Notes: generated from the letters alone by a model not told the origin. 64,000 nt of DNA from Anaerolineales bacterium (GCA_019187665.1 JABARH010000019.1:1-64000), one strand, 5' to 3'; shown: positions 1 through 8,306, numbered from the stretch's first letter. Numbers and translations: made by a program.

Positions 1-112
1 CCCCCTTCTCTCTCCCAAAAGCATGGGAGAGAGAAGGGGGAGAAAAGTCGTTTACTTGGAAACTGTTCTCCCCTCTCCCGCATTTGGGGAGAGGGGCCGG
101 GGGGTGAGGGCC
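1..112. repeat. Two adjacent palindromic REP-like elements
   Basis: Positions 1-40 are a perfect inverted repeat with 16-nt C/T- and G/A-rich arms around an 8-nt loop. Positions 70-96 form a second, related hairpin with arms of the CCCCTCTCC / GGAGAGGGG type, followed by GGCCGGGGGGTGAGGG. A copy of the second type lies inside the coding sequence at 61643-61712, so this is a dispersed element and not a simple terminator. The left edge of the window may cut it. Confidence 0.7.
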
Positions 113-132
113 TTTTGCAAGACTGACGACCT

Positions 133-160
133 TTGCGTGCACATGAGTGCGGTATACAAT
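133..160 (+). promoter_or_regulatory. Possible promoter of the first lipoprotein gene
   Basis: TTGCGT (133-138) and TACAAT (155-160) are 16 nt apart and lie about 50 nt before the lipoprotein start at 210. A second TACAAT is at 183-188. A Shine-Dalgarno AAGGAG (199-204) follows. Consensus reading only. Confidence 0.3.
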
Positions 161-209
161 GCAGGCGGGATGAAATTCGGTTTACAATGAGACAGATCAA
201 GGAGAAGCA

Positions 210-917
210 ATGATGAAGCGAATGACTTTTATCGCGCTGGTTTTAACCAGCCTGTTGGGATGTACTTTGCCGCAGGCGATTCCCTCGCCGGCCCCGACCG
301 CGCTCCTGCCAACCGCATTGCCCCCAACCGCGATCGTCCCGATCCCATCGGCAACCAGTGTGCCGCCAATTTTCACGCCGACCCCGCCTCCGACATGGAC
401 CAGCACACCCCTGCCGGGTTTCTGCTCCGATTCACGCGTGGCGGGGCTGTTTGGCGCATTCGCGGGCGCGCTGGCCGCGGCCAATGGCGACGCGCTGGCC
501 GCGCTCATTTCCCCGTTGAACGGCGTGGACGTGCGCTTTATTCGCGATGGGCGGGTTGTGAATTATGATCGCGCGCATTTCGCGGCCGTCTTCGCCTCCA
601 CCTATCAGGTTGAGTGGGGTCTTGCTCCTGGCAGCGGCCTGCCCATGATCGGTTCTTTTCAGGAGATCATCCTGCCGTCCCTGCGAATCGTCTTCACCCC
701 TTCGGCGCACCTGACCTGCAATCAGATCAAACTCGGCGGCGCAACCTATGCGGCCGCCTGGCCCGCCGAATATACCACTGTGAATTTTTATTCCGTCCAT
801 TTCCCCGGCACAGACCAATACGGCGGAATGGATTGGCAGACCTGGCTCACCGGCGTAGAGATGGAAAGCGGGCAACCTCTCTTGCGCGTCCTTCTTCATT
901 TTGCCTGGGAGCCATAA
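210..917 (+). CDS. Secreted lipoprotein with Pro/Thr-rich linker
   Basis: A 235-residue protein of unknown function. Residues 1-18 form a type II signal peptide ending in the lipobox LLGC, so the mature protein should be lipid-anchored at Cys18. Residues about 20-70 are a Pro/Thr/Ala-rich linker of the kind common on Anaerolineae surface proteins. The remainder is a globular domain of about 160 residues that I do not recognise. It has two cysteines (in GFCSDS and LTCNQI) that could form a disulfide. The start has AAGGAG 6 nt upstream; the next codon is also ATG, so either may be used. It is monocistronic, ahead of a repeat-filled gap and the Co/Ni transporter operon, and no functional link to that operon is visible. 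Confidence 0.75.
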   Translation: MMKRMTFIALVLTSLLGCTLPQAIPSPAPTALLPTALPPTAIVPIPSATSVPPIFTPTPPPTWTSTPLPGFCSDSRVAGLFGAFAGALAAANGDALAALISPLNGVDVRFIRDGRVVNYDRAHFAAVFASTYQVEWGLAPGSGLPMIGSFQEIILPSLRIVFTPSAHLTCNQIKLGGATYAAAWPAEYTTVNFYSVHFPGTDQYGGMDWQTWLTGVEMESGQPLLRVLLHFAWEP

Positions 918-1058
918 GAGAGCGTTTTTAACCTGCCATAGTGCATGCGTAAGCGACGTTCTCCAACGTCGCCTATCCGATTTCAAGGGAAGTCAGGCTA
1001 TAAGCCTGACCTGCAAACGACATTTGCAAGAGCCGCTTTCAAAACACTCTCTAATCCA

Positions 1059-1170
1059 GGACGTACGCAAAACCTTGCGTAGGGCGCGCCGAAGGTCTAA
1101 CGCTCCTGCTGGCGTTACGCCTGCTCTGGCGGGCGGCGCCAGGGGAGAACGCCAATTATGCGTAAGTCCT
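1059..1170. repeat. Dispersed imperfect palindrome, copy 1
   Basis: The ends are near-complementary: GGACGTACGCAAAACCTTG at the left and CAATTATGCGTAAGTCC at the right. A shorter copy in reverse orientation lies at 50867-50942, sharing the CGCATAATTGGCGTTCTC and ACGCAAGGTTTTGC blocks. Together with the element at 1183-1297 it fills most of the gap between the lipoprotein and cbiM. No gene is seen in 918-1336. Confidence 0.6.
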
Positions 1171-1182
1171 CTAATCGAATTT

Positions 1183-1297
1183 TCTCTACCGTACATGAGA
1201 AGACTTTTACCGCAAAGCACGCTAAGGCCGCCAAGTTAAAAAGGTTTTCTTTGCGCTCTTTGCGGGCGTAGCGGTGCAGATGTACGGTAAAGAGATC
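1183..1297. repeat. MITE-like palindromic repeat, copy 1
   Basis: An approximately 112-nt element bounded by the inverted repeat CTCTACCGTACAT / ATGTACGGTAAAG. Inner complementary blocks are CCGCAAAGCACGCTAAG and CTTTGCGGGCGTAGCGG. A second copy, nearly identical over its whole length, is at 25782-25892. It has no coding capacity and should fold into one long hairpin. It lies between lipoprotein and cbiM genes. Confidence 0.8.
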
Positions 1298-1336
1298 GAA
1301 TTTCGATCTTCATACCACTCACGTTAAGGAGAACAC

Positions 1337-2272
1337 ATGAATTCCCCCCTCCCCCTGCACATCCCGGATGGTTTTTTAACGGTTATCATCTCGGGCGTTT
1401 TTTGGGCCGTCACGATCGTCATGGTCGGCATTGCCATTTCAAAAACAAACAAATCCCTCGGCGAGAAACAGGTGCCGTTGATGGGCGTGATGGCGGCGTT
1501 CATCTTCGCCGCACAGATGCTCAACTTTCCGGTCGCGGGCGGGACCTCCGGTCACTTCCTCGGCGGCGCGCTGGCGGCGATCGTTCTCGGCCCGTGGGCC
1601 GCGATGCTCGTAATGACGGCGGTCATCGGCGTACAGGCGCTTCTCTTTCAGGATGGCGGACTGCTCGCGATGGGCGCTAATATTTTCAACATGGGCATCC
1701 TCACGGCGGCGATCGGCTTTGGCTTGTATCGCGGCGTATCGGGACGGACTCGCAAAATTCGCCTGGCCGTCGCGGGATGCGCGGCATGGCTGGCTGTGGT
1801 CGCGTCGGCGCTGATCACTTCGCTGCAACTCTGGCTGAGCGGCGCCTCGCAATTACAAATCGTCGTCCCGGCCATGCTCGGAGTCCATATTTTGATCGGA
1901 CTCGGTGAGGCGTTAATCACCGTCGCGGCACTGACCTTCATCGAACGGACGCGGCCCGATTTGCTGAATCAGGAATCCGTGACCGAAAAAGGCGGGCGCG
2001 GCTGGATCGTTGCAGGTGTGATCGTTTCCATCGGCGCGGTCTTGCTCTCGCCGTTCGCTTCAACCCACCCCGACGGGTTGGAGCGCGTAGCCGAAGATAT
2101 GGGCTTCCTCCATCTCGGACAGTCCGCGCCGTATCGGCTGCTGCCCGACTATACGATTCCCTTTCTCGGCGCGACGCCTCTCTCCACCATCGTGGCGGGC
2201 GTGGTCGGCGCGCTGGTCGTGCTTGGGCTGGCGTTCGTTCTTGGGCAGAGTCTGAGAAAAGCGGGGAGGTAG
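1337..2272 (+). CDS. cbiM: Co/Ni ECF transporter substrate-binding membrane protein CbiM/NikM with fused PDGLE domain
   Basis: The S component of an energy-coupling-factor importer for cobalt or nickel ions, in the inner membrane. The family signature HIPDG is at residues 8-12, followed by several hydrophobic helices. The C-terminal segment (about 225-311) carries PDGLE at 245-249 and a last helix, which is the CbiN/NikN-like PDGLE module fused to CbiM. The start is supported by AAGGAG 7 nt upstream. One oddity: in characterised NikM proteins Met1 and His2 coordinate the metal, whereas here six residues precede LHIPDG, so the first ligand would have to differ or the N terminus be trimmed. The metal cannot be decided from sequence. 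It is the first gene of cbiM-cbiQ-cbiO; I see no cobalamin riboswitch upstream. Confidence 0.92.
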   Translation: MNSPLPLHIPDGFLTVIISGVFWAVTIVMVGIAISKTNKSLGEKQVPLMGVMAAFIFAAQMLNFPVAGGTSGHFLGGALAAIVLGPWAAMLVMTAVIGVQALLFQDGGLLAMGANIFNMGILTAAIGFGLYRGVSGRTRKIRLAVAGCAAWLAVVASALITSLQLWLSGASQLQIVVPAMLGVHILIGLGEALITVAALTFIERTRPDLLNQESVTEKGGRGWIVAGVIVSIGAVLLSPFASTHPDGLERVAEDMGFLHLGQSAPYRLLPDYTIPFLGATPLSTIVAGVVGALVVLGLAFVLGQSLRKAGR

Positions 2273-2282
2273 TAGTCACCGG

Positions 2283-3125
2283 ATGCGTACAGGTGTACGC
2301 AAAATTCATGACGCTGACCCACAGACTACGATTATGCACGCCGACGTATTCGACCGTTACCACGAATCCGAATCCCGCCTCCACCGCCTCGATCCACGCG
2401 TTAAGGTGGCAGTGACGGTGTTGTTCATCTTGTCCAACGCGCTCCTGCCCGATGGCGCGTGGAGCGCGTTCGGCCTGACATGGCTTCTGCTGGTATGGGC
2501 GAACCATCTCTCCCGCCTCGGCGTGGACTTTTCCTTCCGCCGGTCGTTCCTCGCCCTGCCGTTCGCGCTGGCCGCGACTTCGGCGGTCTTCTCGCCGCTG
2601 GGGAATCCACTCGCAGAATGGCGGCTCGGTCCGCTGACGTTAATTCCCACCGACTACGGACTGGTCAAATTTTTCAGCATCCTCGTGCGTTCGTGGCTGT
2701 CGGTGCAGGCGGCGATTCTGCTGGTGGCGGTCACGCGTTTTCCCGATATGATCCATGCCTTCGAACATTTGCGCGTGCCGAAGATACTCACCACCATCAT
2801 CGCGTTCCTCTATCGCTATCTCTTCGTACTGGCGGATGAAGTCGTGCGCCTGTTGAGGGCACGCGAGTCGCGCAGCGCGGCCGCGCCCGGTGTGCGCTCC
2901 GCGCGCAGCGTGCTGTGGAGGGCCAAAGTCACGGGCAATCTGGCCGGTCAACTCTTCCTGCGAAGTTACGAACGCAGCGACCGCATCCACAATGCGATGC
3001 TGGCGCGCGGATATGACGGCAATTTGCGGACATTGAATCTGCACGTGATGAAGCCCGGCGATTGGTCGTTTTTCTCGATGTGTGTCATCCTGATTTTATT
3101 GTTGCAATTGATCGGAAGGTTGTGA
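2283..3125 (+). CDS. cbiQ: ECF transporter transmembrane (T) component CbiQ
   Basis: A membrane scaffold that couples CbiM to the ATPase. The N-terminal family block SRLHRLDPRVKV, several transmembrane helices and two cytoplasmic coupling motifs (ARE in LLRARESRS and ARG in AMLARGYDG) identify it. The start is uncertain. ATG at 2283 has GGGAGG about 12 nt upstream. ATG at 2334 gives the usual family N terminus (MHADVFDRYHES) but lacks a ribosome site; the 17 residues between them look unlike the family. It lies 10 nt after cbiM, and its TGA overlaps the cbiO start by one base. Confidence 0.92.
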   Translation: MRTGVRKIHDADPQTTIMHADVFDRYHESESRLHRLDPRVKVAVTVLFILSNALLPDGAWSAFGLTWLLLVWANHLSRLGVDFSFRRSFLALPFALAATSAVFSPLGNPLAEWRLGPLTLIPTDYGLVKFFSILVRSWLSVQAAILLVAVTRFPDMIHAFEHLRVPKILTTIIAFLYRYLFVLADEVVRLLRARESRSAAAPGVRSARSVLWRAKVTGNLAGQLFLRSYERSDRIHNAMLARGYDGNLRTLNLHVMKPGDWSFFSMCVILILLLQLIGRL

Positions 3126-3880
3126 TGCCTGTTGTACACCCTCGCGAACCAATTCCCATCCTGGACTGTGAAGGCGACGTGCTGCAAGTGCGCGGCCTGC
3201 ATTTCTCCTATCCCGACGGTCACGCGGCGCTGCGCGGCGTTTCGTTGAAGTTATGCGAGGGCGACAAGGCCGCGCTGGTGGGACCGAACGGCGCGGGAAA
3301 ATCCACGTTGATGCTGCACCTTAACGGAATTTTGGAGGGGCGCGGCGAGATCGAAGTAGGCGGCATGCGCCTCACGCGCGGCAATCTGCCAGCCATCCGC
3401 TCGCTGGTAGGACTCGTCTTCCAAAATCCCGATGACCAACTCTTCTCGCCGACCGTGTTTGAGGATGTAGCCTTCGGTCCGCTGCACATGGGACTGCCCG
3501 AGGACGAAGTGCGCGGCCGCGTGGATGAGGCGCTCGAATCGGTGCAGATGAGCGCATACAAGGAGCGTCTCTCGCATCACCTGAGCATGGGCGAAAAAAA
3601 ACGCATCGCCATCGCCACCGTCCTTTCGATGCGGCCTTCCCTGCTTGTGCTGGACGAACCTTCGGCGGGACTCGACCCGCGCGCACGGCGGACGTTGATT
3701 CATCTCCTGCGCGATTTACCGATTACGATGCTGGTCTCCACGCACGATCTGACGCTGGTCCGGGAATTGTTTCCGCGCACGATCGTGATGGACGAGGGCC
3801 GCATCGTCGCAGATGGATTGACGATGGAAATTTTGGATGATGTGCAACTGCTGGAAGCGCATGGACTGGAGAAGCCATAA
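3125..3880 (+). CDS. cbiO: ECF transporter ATPase CbiO
   Basis: An ABC ATPase of 251 residues that powers Co/Ni uptake. The Walker A motif GPNGAGKST is at residues 53-61, the Q-loop is in LVFQNPDDQLF, the signature is LSMGEKKR, Walker B is LLVLDEPSAGLD, and the H-loop is in STHDL. The start at 3125 shares its A with the cbiQ stop (TGATG) and has AAGGT just upstream. An in-frame ATG at 3062 lies inside cbiQ and adds 21 unrelated residues, so I rejected it. Single-ATPase architecture: a CbiO homodimer would be expected. Last gene of the operon. Confidence 0.95.
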   Translation: MPVVHPREPIPILDCEGDVLQVRGLHFSYPDGHAALRGVSLKLCEGDKAALVGPNGAGKSTLMLHLNGILEGRGEIEVGGMRLTRGNLPAIRSLVGLVFQNPDDQLFSPTVFEDVAFGPLHMGLPEDEVRGRVDEALESVQMSAYKERLSHHLSMGEKKRIAIATVLSMRPSLLVLDEPSAGLDPRARRTLIHLLRDLPITMLVSTHDLTLVRELFPRTIVMDEGRIVADGLTMEILDDVQLLEAHGLEKP

Positions 3881-3937
3881 GCAGGGTTCTTCCCCCTTCG
3901 AGTCCTTCCGCTGCCGAAAGCCTGCCGTTATTTGAGA

Positions 3938-4017
3938 TGCTATAATCCTTTTTATCCGTGCACGGGTATTGCTTGCAAGAGGCCATGTCGGGCAATAACA
4001 AGATTCCCACACGGATG
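3938..4017 (+). promoter_or_regulatory. Extended -10 promoter and structured leader
   Basis: TGCTATAAT at 3938-3946 is a perfect extended -10 box (no clear -35). The transcript would begin near 3953 and run 160 nt to the lipoprotein start at 4116. Its first 65 nt hold nested complementary segments: ATCCGTG (3955-3961) with CACGGAT (4011-4017), and TATTGC with GCAATA inside. This is more structure than a plain leader needs. The function is unknown and no known riboswitch class was recognised. Confidence 0.45.
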
Positions 4018-4115
4018 ACTTGATTACAAATTGCAGGAGGCGCTTATACGGTCACGGATTCTATTCGACTCCCATTCCCCATCCATTACTAACCCATATC
4101 CTTATAGGAGGCAGA

Positions 4116-4883
4116 ATGCAAAAGACTACCTTTCCCCTTAAGATGGCTGTTGCCGTCCTGTCGTTCGCTGTCATTGCCTGTGTCATTGGCACTCCCGCAC
4201 CGACCGCCACACCGGTGCCCACCAATACGCCGGTCCCGCCGACGGATACCCCTCTCCCCACCGCTACCGCAACTGATGTCCCTACTCCGACTGCCACGCC
4301 GAATGTAGCCGCCACCCAGCAGGCAGAACAACTACAGGCTCTGCTGGTCGAGTTGAAGGATAAGGGTTATGTGGACACAACCGAGGGTAACGCGAGACCT
4401 CTTGATGATTTCAGTCAGGACTGGTCGGATGTGGCTCATTACAATTGGTGGACGGTTACCGATCAACCCATTGGCGACTTCGTATTGACCGGGCATCTCA
4501 ACTGGCAGACAGCCTCCTCCAATACCAACGGCATTTCCGGCTGCGGGATTATCTTTGGCTTGCAGGATAATGATGACTTCTATGGAGTCTTCGTTGATGA
4601 ATCCAGGATTCAATTTACGCTGCGACGTGGAACCTACCTCTACGATGTGGGTGTCACCAGTGGAAATGGTCGCTTGAAATTCGGCAATCCGGCCGAAACC
4701 GATCTGGTGTTGGTCGTGAAGGGGCAGAAAGCGTATGTGAATGTGCAGGGCGACTATATCTCATATACTCTTTCAGCCGACCAAACGTCGCATGGTATTC
4801 TGGCGTATACCATGCTCTCCAGTTCGGCAACAGGATACGGCACGCGTTGTAAAATGACTAACATGACGCTTTGGACTCCGTAG
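4116..4883 (+). CDS. PTPT lipoprotein with a C-terminal beta-sandwich-like domain
   Basis: A 255-residue surface lipoprotein of unknown function. Residues 1-19 form a signal peptide ending in VIAC (lipobox). They are followed by about 45 residues of Pro/Thr repeats and a short Gln/Leu-rich helix. The C-terminal domain (about 90-255) has alternating short strands with aromatic residues (WWTV, LNWQTA, CGIIFGLQDNDDFYGVFVDE), reminiscent of laminin-G/DUF1080-type jelly rolls that bind polysaccharide. That reading is inference. The start at 4116 is chosen for AGGAGG 5 nt upstream; a TTG at 4020 would add 32 residues without signal-peptide character. A strong terminator follows. Confidence 0.8.
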   Translation: MQKTTFPLKMAVAVLSFAVIACVIGTPAPTATPVPTNTPVPPTDTPLPTATATDVPTPTATPNVAATQQAEQLQALLVELKDKGYVDTTEGNARPLDDFSQDWSDVAHYNWWTVTDQPIGDFVLTGHLNWQTASSNTNGISGCGIIFGLQDNDDFYGVFVDESRIQFTLRRGTYLYDVGVTSGNGRLKFGNPAETDLVLVVKGQKAYVNVQGDYISYTLSADQTSHGILAYTMLSSSATGYGTRCKMTNMTLWTP

Positions 4884-4901
4884 TAACCTGCCATGATTCG
4901 G

Positions 4902-4937
4902 AAAGCCCGCAGTCGTACGACTGCGGGCTTTTATTTT
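4902..4937. terminator. Rho-independent terminator between convergent genes
   Basis: A 13-bp perfect stem (AAAGCCCGCAGTC / GACTGCGGGCTTT) with a GTAC loop and the T-rich tail TTATTTT on the plus strand. It ends the lipoprotein gene and may also serve the ABC-F gene that converges from the right. Confidence 0.9.
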
Positions 4938-4945
4938 GATTTCAT

Positions 4946-7096
4946 CTATCCCTGCATCTCCTCCCACTCCCTCAACTTCTCATCCATCTCCTTCTGGACG
5001 CGCCCGTACTCCTTCCCGATCACCGCCACCTCCTTCGGGTTCACGAACGGACTCTCCAACTGCGCGCCGAGGTTTGCCAGGTCCGCTTCGAGCGCGGCGA
5101 TGGCGTTTTCGAGTTCCTGGATTTGGGCGACGCGGCGGCGTTCTTCTTTGGTTTTGCGAGAACCGATATTCGATATTCGGGGATCGATATTCGATATTCG
5201 AGAATCGACTTTCGAATATCGAATATCGTTGTTCGAATATCGAGTCTCGGCTTTCTCCCGCTCATCTCGCATTTGCGAATATGTGCCGTTGAAGACCGTC
5301 AACGCGGACGCGTCGGGATTGATCTCCCAGATTTGCGTCGCCAGCGCGTCGATCAGATAGCGGTCGTGACTGACGAGCAGGATCGTCCCTTCGTAGTTGT
5401 CCAACACGGACTGCAAGACTTCCTGCGCGGGGATGTCGAGATGATTGGTCGGTTCGTCAAGCAGGAGGAAGTTGGTCTGCTGGAGCGCGAGTTTGGCGAG
5501 GGCCAGGCGTCCACGTTCGCCGCCGCTGAGCATGTCCACGAGTTTGAAGGCATCATCTCCCGAAAAGAGAAACTTGCCCAGCAGGTCGCGCGCTTCGTGA
5601 ATCAGAAATTCAGGCCGCACCGATTGAATCTCCTGCATGAGCGTCTTGCGCGGATCGAGTCCCTCGTGCGCCTGTGCGAAGTAGCCGATGTGCAGAGCCG
5701 CGCCCATGATCACCTCGCCAGCCAGCGGAGGGATTTTTTCGAAGGCGGATTTTTCTACAGATTCAGCAGATGAGGCGGGCTCTCTCTTTATCTGATCCAT
5801 GTAATCCGTGACATATGTAGCGGAATTACTGCTCGATCCGAAATTCTCCGTGCCGAGGATCGTTTTCAAAAACGTAGTCTTGCCCGCGCCGTTGGGACCG
5901 ATCAACGCCGCGCAGTCCCCTCGTTGCAGTGAAATATTTTCGGCGGCAAATAAAAACTTGCCTGCGTCGCCGCGTCCTTGATCGGGCAGATAACCAACCT
6001 GCAAATCTTTTGTCCGCAAGACCAGCTCGCCCGAACGTGCGGCGGTTTTGAGCCGCAGGTGAAATTTTGGCGGGCGGTTGTCGGGCAGGCGCAGGGCGCG
6101 CACACGACGCTCGGCTTCCTCCACAGAAAACGGCGAGGTGGTCGTCTCGATGTCCAACTGACTCCAATTGGAGTGGACCGCCGTCTCCATGCCGACCTGC
6201 TCGATGGCTTGCACCACACGCGTCAGTCGCTTAAGTTTGCCCTTGGCTTGCAGAGTATTCTGCCCCGCAATATTTTTCTTGATGTACTCCATGTCCTTGA
6301 GTAGTTTTTCTTTTTCGCTGTTGAAGACTTCCTCGCGGCGGTTCCAGCGTTCCTCGCGTTGTTGCAGATAATGAGTGTAGTTGCCGCGATACACTTCCGC
6401 GCCGTCGGGACGCATTTCCAAAATCACGTTGGCGGCGCGGTCGAGAAAATACCGATCATGCGAGACGATCACCGCCGCGCCGTCCCACTGCGCGAGATAA
6501 CTTTCCAGCCACTCCACGGCGCGGATGTCGAGGTGGTTGGTCGGTTCGTCGAGCAGGAGCAGGTCAGGGTCCGAGAGCAGGAGGCGCGAGAGAAAGGCGC
6601 GCGTACGCTGTCCGCCAGAGAGGTGATCCAGCCGCATGTCGTAGTCCGAAGCGTCGAAGCCCAAGCCCGTCAACACTTGCTTGATGCGCGTCATGTAGGT
6701 GTATCCGCCGCGTCGTTCGAAGTCGTGCTGTAATTTTCCGTAGCGCGACATCGTTTCGGCATCCGCGTCTGCCAATTGCGATTCGAGGCGATGAAGTTCA
6801 TCCTGCTGTTGGATGAGACTCGCGAACGGAGTCAGGCACGCCTCCCAAAGCGTGCCCTCCATTTGAAAATCCGCCTCCTGGGAGAGATACCCGATTCGCG
6901 CCGACTTCGCGCGGGCCACTGTTCCCGTCGAGGCTTCTTCCTCCCCGACGAGGATTCGCAGCAGGGTGGTCTTGCCGCAACCGTTGGGACCGACGATGGC
7001 AAGCCGCGCGCCCTTTGGCACGGCAAACGTGACGCCGCGGAAAATATCTTCCGCGCCGAAGGCTTTGGAGAGGGAACTGGCGGTGAGGAGGGACAT
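4946..7096 (-). CDS. ABC-F family ATPase (ribosome-associated type)
   Basis: A soluble protein of 716 residues with two ABC domains and no membrane segments. ABC-F proteins act on the ribosome as translation factors or antibiotic-protection factors. Walker A motifs are GPNGCGKTT (about 36-44) and GPNGAGKTT; signatures are LSGGQRTR and LSGGERGR; both Walker B segments read LLLDEPTNHLD. An interdomain linker rich in Lys/Arg and a C-terminal coiled coil are present. Residues about 615-645 are encoded by a heptamer array (5162-5252) and read as repeats such as SRISNID, just before the C-terminal coiled coil. This is an insertion relative to the family. The subtype (EttA, Uup, ARE) cannot be fixed. 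An ATTATA on the plus strand (7131-7136) is a candidate -10 for this gene. Confidence 0.93.
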   Translation of the reverse strand: MSLLTASSLSKAFGAEDIFRGVTFAVPKGARLAIVGPNGCGKTTLLRILVGEEEASTGTVARAKSARIGYLSQEADFQMEGTLWEACLTPFASLIQQQDELHRLESQLADADAETMSRYGKLQHDFERRGGYTYMTRIKQVLTGLGFDASDYDMRLDHLSGGQRTRAFLSRLLLSDPDLLLLDEPTNHLDIRAVEWLESYLAQWDGAAVIVSHDRYFLDRAANVILEMRPDGAEVYRGNYTHYLQQREERWNRREEVFNSEKEKLLKDMEYIKKNIAGQNTLQAKGKLKRLTRVVQAIEQVGMETAVHSNWSQLDIETTTSPFSVEEAERRVRALRLPDNRPPKFHLRLKTAARSGELVLRTKDLQVGYLPDQGRGDAGKFLFAAENISLQRGDCAALIGPNGAGKTTFLKTILGTENFGSSSNSATYVTDYMDQIKREPASSAESVEKSAFEKIPPLAGEVIMGAALHIGYFAQAHEGLDPRKTLMQEIQSVRPEFLIHEARDLLGKFLFSGDDAFKLVDMLSGGERGRLALAKLALQQTNFLLLDEPTNHLDIPAQEVLQSVLDNYEGTILLVSHDRYLIDALATQIWEINPDASALTVFNGTYSQMRDEREKAETRYSNNDIRYSKVDSRISNIDPRISNIGSRKTKEERRRVAQIQELENAIAALEADLANLGAQLESPFVNPKEVAVIGKEYGRVQKEMDEKLREWEEMQG
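5162..5252. repeat. In-frame heptamer array (TTCGATA family) in the ABC-F gene
   Basis: Degenerate tandem 7-mers of the TTCGATA / TATTCGA type, about 13 units. They encode Ile/Ser/Arg-rich repeats with a seven-residue period near the C terminus of the ABC-F protein. The same unit family fills 8014-8104 and 20631-20717 between genes, and lies inside sbcC (38127-38217) and the GT4 gene (24740-24775). Confidence 0.85.
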
Positions 7097-7200
7097 GGGA
7101 GCGGATCGGTGAGCAATGACGCGCCCCCGTATTATAAAGCAGGCGGAGGAGGCATTCCATCTGCTGCGGCCGCGCTGATTTGCAGGTTATGCGCTTCCGA

Positions 7201-8007
7201 TCAAAACAACGCCTCGTATTCTATCTTTGGGAAAATCGTCAACTTCCCGCCGATGGTGGCGTCTAAAATTGCGCGGCCCGCTTTTTGATACGCGTCCCGC
7301 GCCATGCGGTAGCCGATCTCGGAGGTGTCGAGGTCGGGGAGTTGCCAGCGGAAGCCTTTGCCGAAGTAGGCGGGCGAGAAATGATTTGGGTCGTCGCCCG
7401 CGGAGACAACAGTTTTGTTGGCTTCGCCTTTGGATGTGAAGTTGTGGTCCACGCCGATCAGAATCACGTTTTCAAATCCCATGTGGAAGGCGAGTTGCAA
7501 AGCGACGTTGGTGACGGTGGCGCCCTCCCAGATTCGACCGCGCGCGTCGGTTGAAAATTTTGGTCCGGTGTAGGTAGTGTAGAGGAAGGTTGGCGGTTGG
7601 TGGTTGGCAGTTGATGGCAGGTTGAGGAAGTGACGGTGGGAGCGCCAGGCGAAGAATTTGGGGAGGGCGAGGGCGGACATTTCGGCGGCGCATTGCTCGA
7701 TCACGAGGTCGTTGATGGAGACGAGGCAGGAGGTGGGAAAGCCGAGTTCGGGGAACATCAGGTAGATGCGGTTCAGCCCGAAGGTGAATTCGTTTTTGAG
7801 TTTGGTGAGGTCGGTCTGCTTGAGGGAGGGTCCGTTGCCGATGATGAAGGCGCGCTGGCTTTTGTGCGTGTCCTTGAGCGCGGCGAGGCGACGGATGCTC
7901 TCGCGCCGCCACGGATGCAGGTACGCGGCAGGGAGTTGCGGGACGCGGCGAAGCGCGTCGTAGGTGTTTTTGACGGTTTGGAGGAGGGAGGCGGGGATGT
8001 GGTTCAT
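7201..8007 (-). CDS. DUF115 family protein (MptE-like / motility accessory-type)
   Basis: A 268-residue soluble protein. The segment AFIIGNGPSLKQTDL, followed by FGLNRIYLMF, is the nucleotide-sugar or NDP-binding signature of DUF115. This family includes archaeal 6-hydroxymethylpterin pyrophosphokinase and proteins linked to flagellin or capsule sugar metabolism. A second conserved region is NVILIGVDHNF. In this sugar-rich neighbourhood a role in surface glycan assembly is more likely than pterin synthesis (inference). Residues about 130-140 (ANHQPPT) are encoded by a GGTTGGT heptamer array, the same unit that encodes ANRQPPT in the membrane protein at 34167-36134. Confidence 0.8.
   Translation of the reverse strand: MNHIPASLLQTVKNTYDALRRVPQLPAAYLHPWRRESIRRLAALKDTHKSQRAFIIGNGPSLKQTDLTKLKNEFTFGLNRIYLMFPELGFPTSCLVSINDLVIEQCAAEMSALALPKFFAWRSHRHFLNLPSTANHQPPTFLYTTYTGPKFSTDARGRIWEGATVTNVALQLAFHMGFENVILIGVDHNFTSKGEANKTVVSAGDDPNHFSPAYFGKGFRWQLPDLDTSEIGYRMARDAYQKAGRAILDATIGGKLTIFPKIEYEALF
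7587..7620. repeat. Short in-frame heptamer array (GGTTGGT family)
   Basis: Units GGTTGGC, GGTTGGT, GGTTGGC and AGTTGAT in tandem inside the DUF115 gene. A sister array is at 35680-35716. Confidence 0.7.
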
Positions 8008-8013
8008 GGATGT

Positions 8014-8104
8014 GTGATATTCGATAGACGATAGGCGATATTCGATAGATGATATTCGGATGTCGATTTTCGATTTTCGATTCTCGAATATCGAATTATC
8101 GGAT
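8014..8104. repeat. Intergenic heptamer array (TTCGATA family)
   Basis: Degenerate 7-mers such as TTCGATA and GATATTC fill the gap between the DUF115 start and the SDR gene remnant. They leave little room for a conventional promoter for the DUF115 gene. Confidence 0.85.
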
Positions 8105-8226
8105 CACTCCGTACTCAACCGCGCCGTCGCGCCACCGTCCACCACCAGCGCCTGACCGGTCATAAACGAAGATTGCTCGTTATCGGCCAAAAAGTAGATG
8201 GCATGGGCGATTTCTTCGGGTATTGT
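8104..8226 (-). pseudogene. Remnant of a short-chain dehydrogenase 3' end
   Basis: On the minus strand this stretch encodes about the last 40 residues of an SDR, ending in the same ARLSTE as the complete gene at 9064-9819. By eye it matches positions 9064-9190 at close to 90%. Homology stops at about 8226, after which the sequence is unrelated. It is therefore a decayed paralogue or partial duplicate, with the HEPN-MNT pair between it and the full copy. Confidence 0.8.
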
Positions 8227-8306
8227 CCGCCCGACGGTGAACCATCGGGCTACACCTACGAAGTCCGCTCCCCTAAAGGGTGCTTCGCGAAAGCGGACTC
8301 GATTTG

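Noticed and set aside
918..1336. Cobalamin or Ni/Co riboswitch before cbiM
   Set aside because: No B12-box or NiCo motif was seen; the gap is filled by two dispersed palindromes.
3062..3124. Upstream start for cbiO
   Set aside because: It lies inside cbiQ; the start at 3125 has coupling to the cbiQ stop and the family N terminus.
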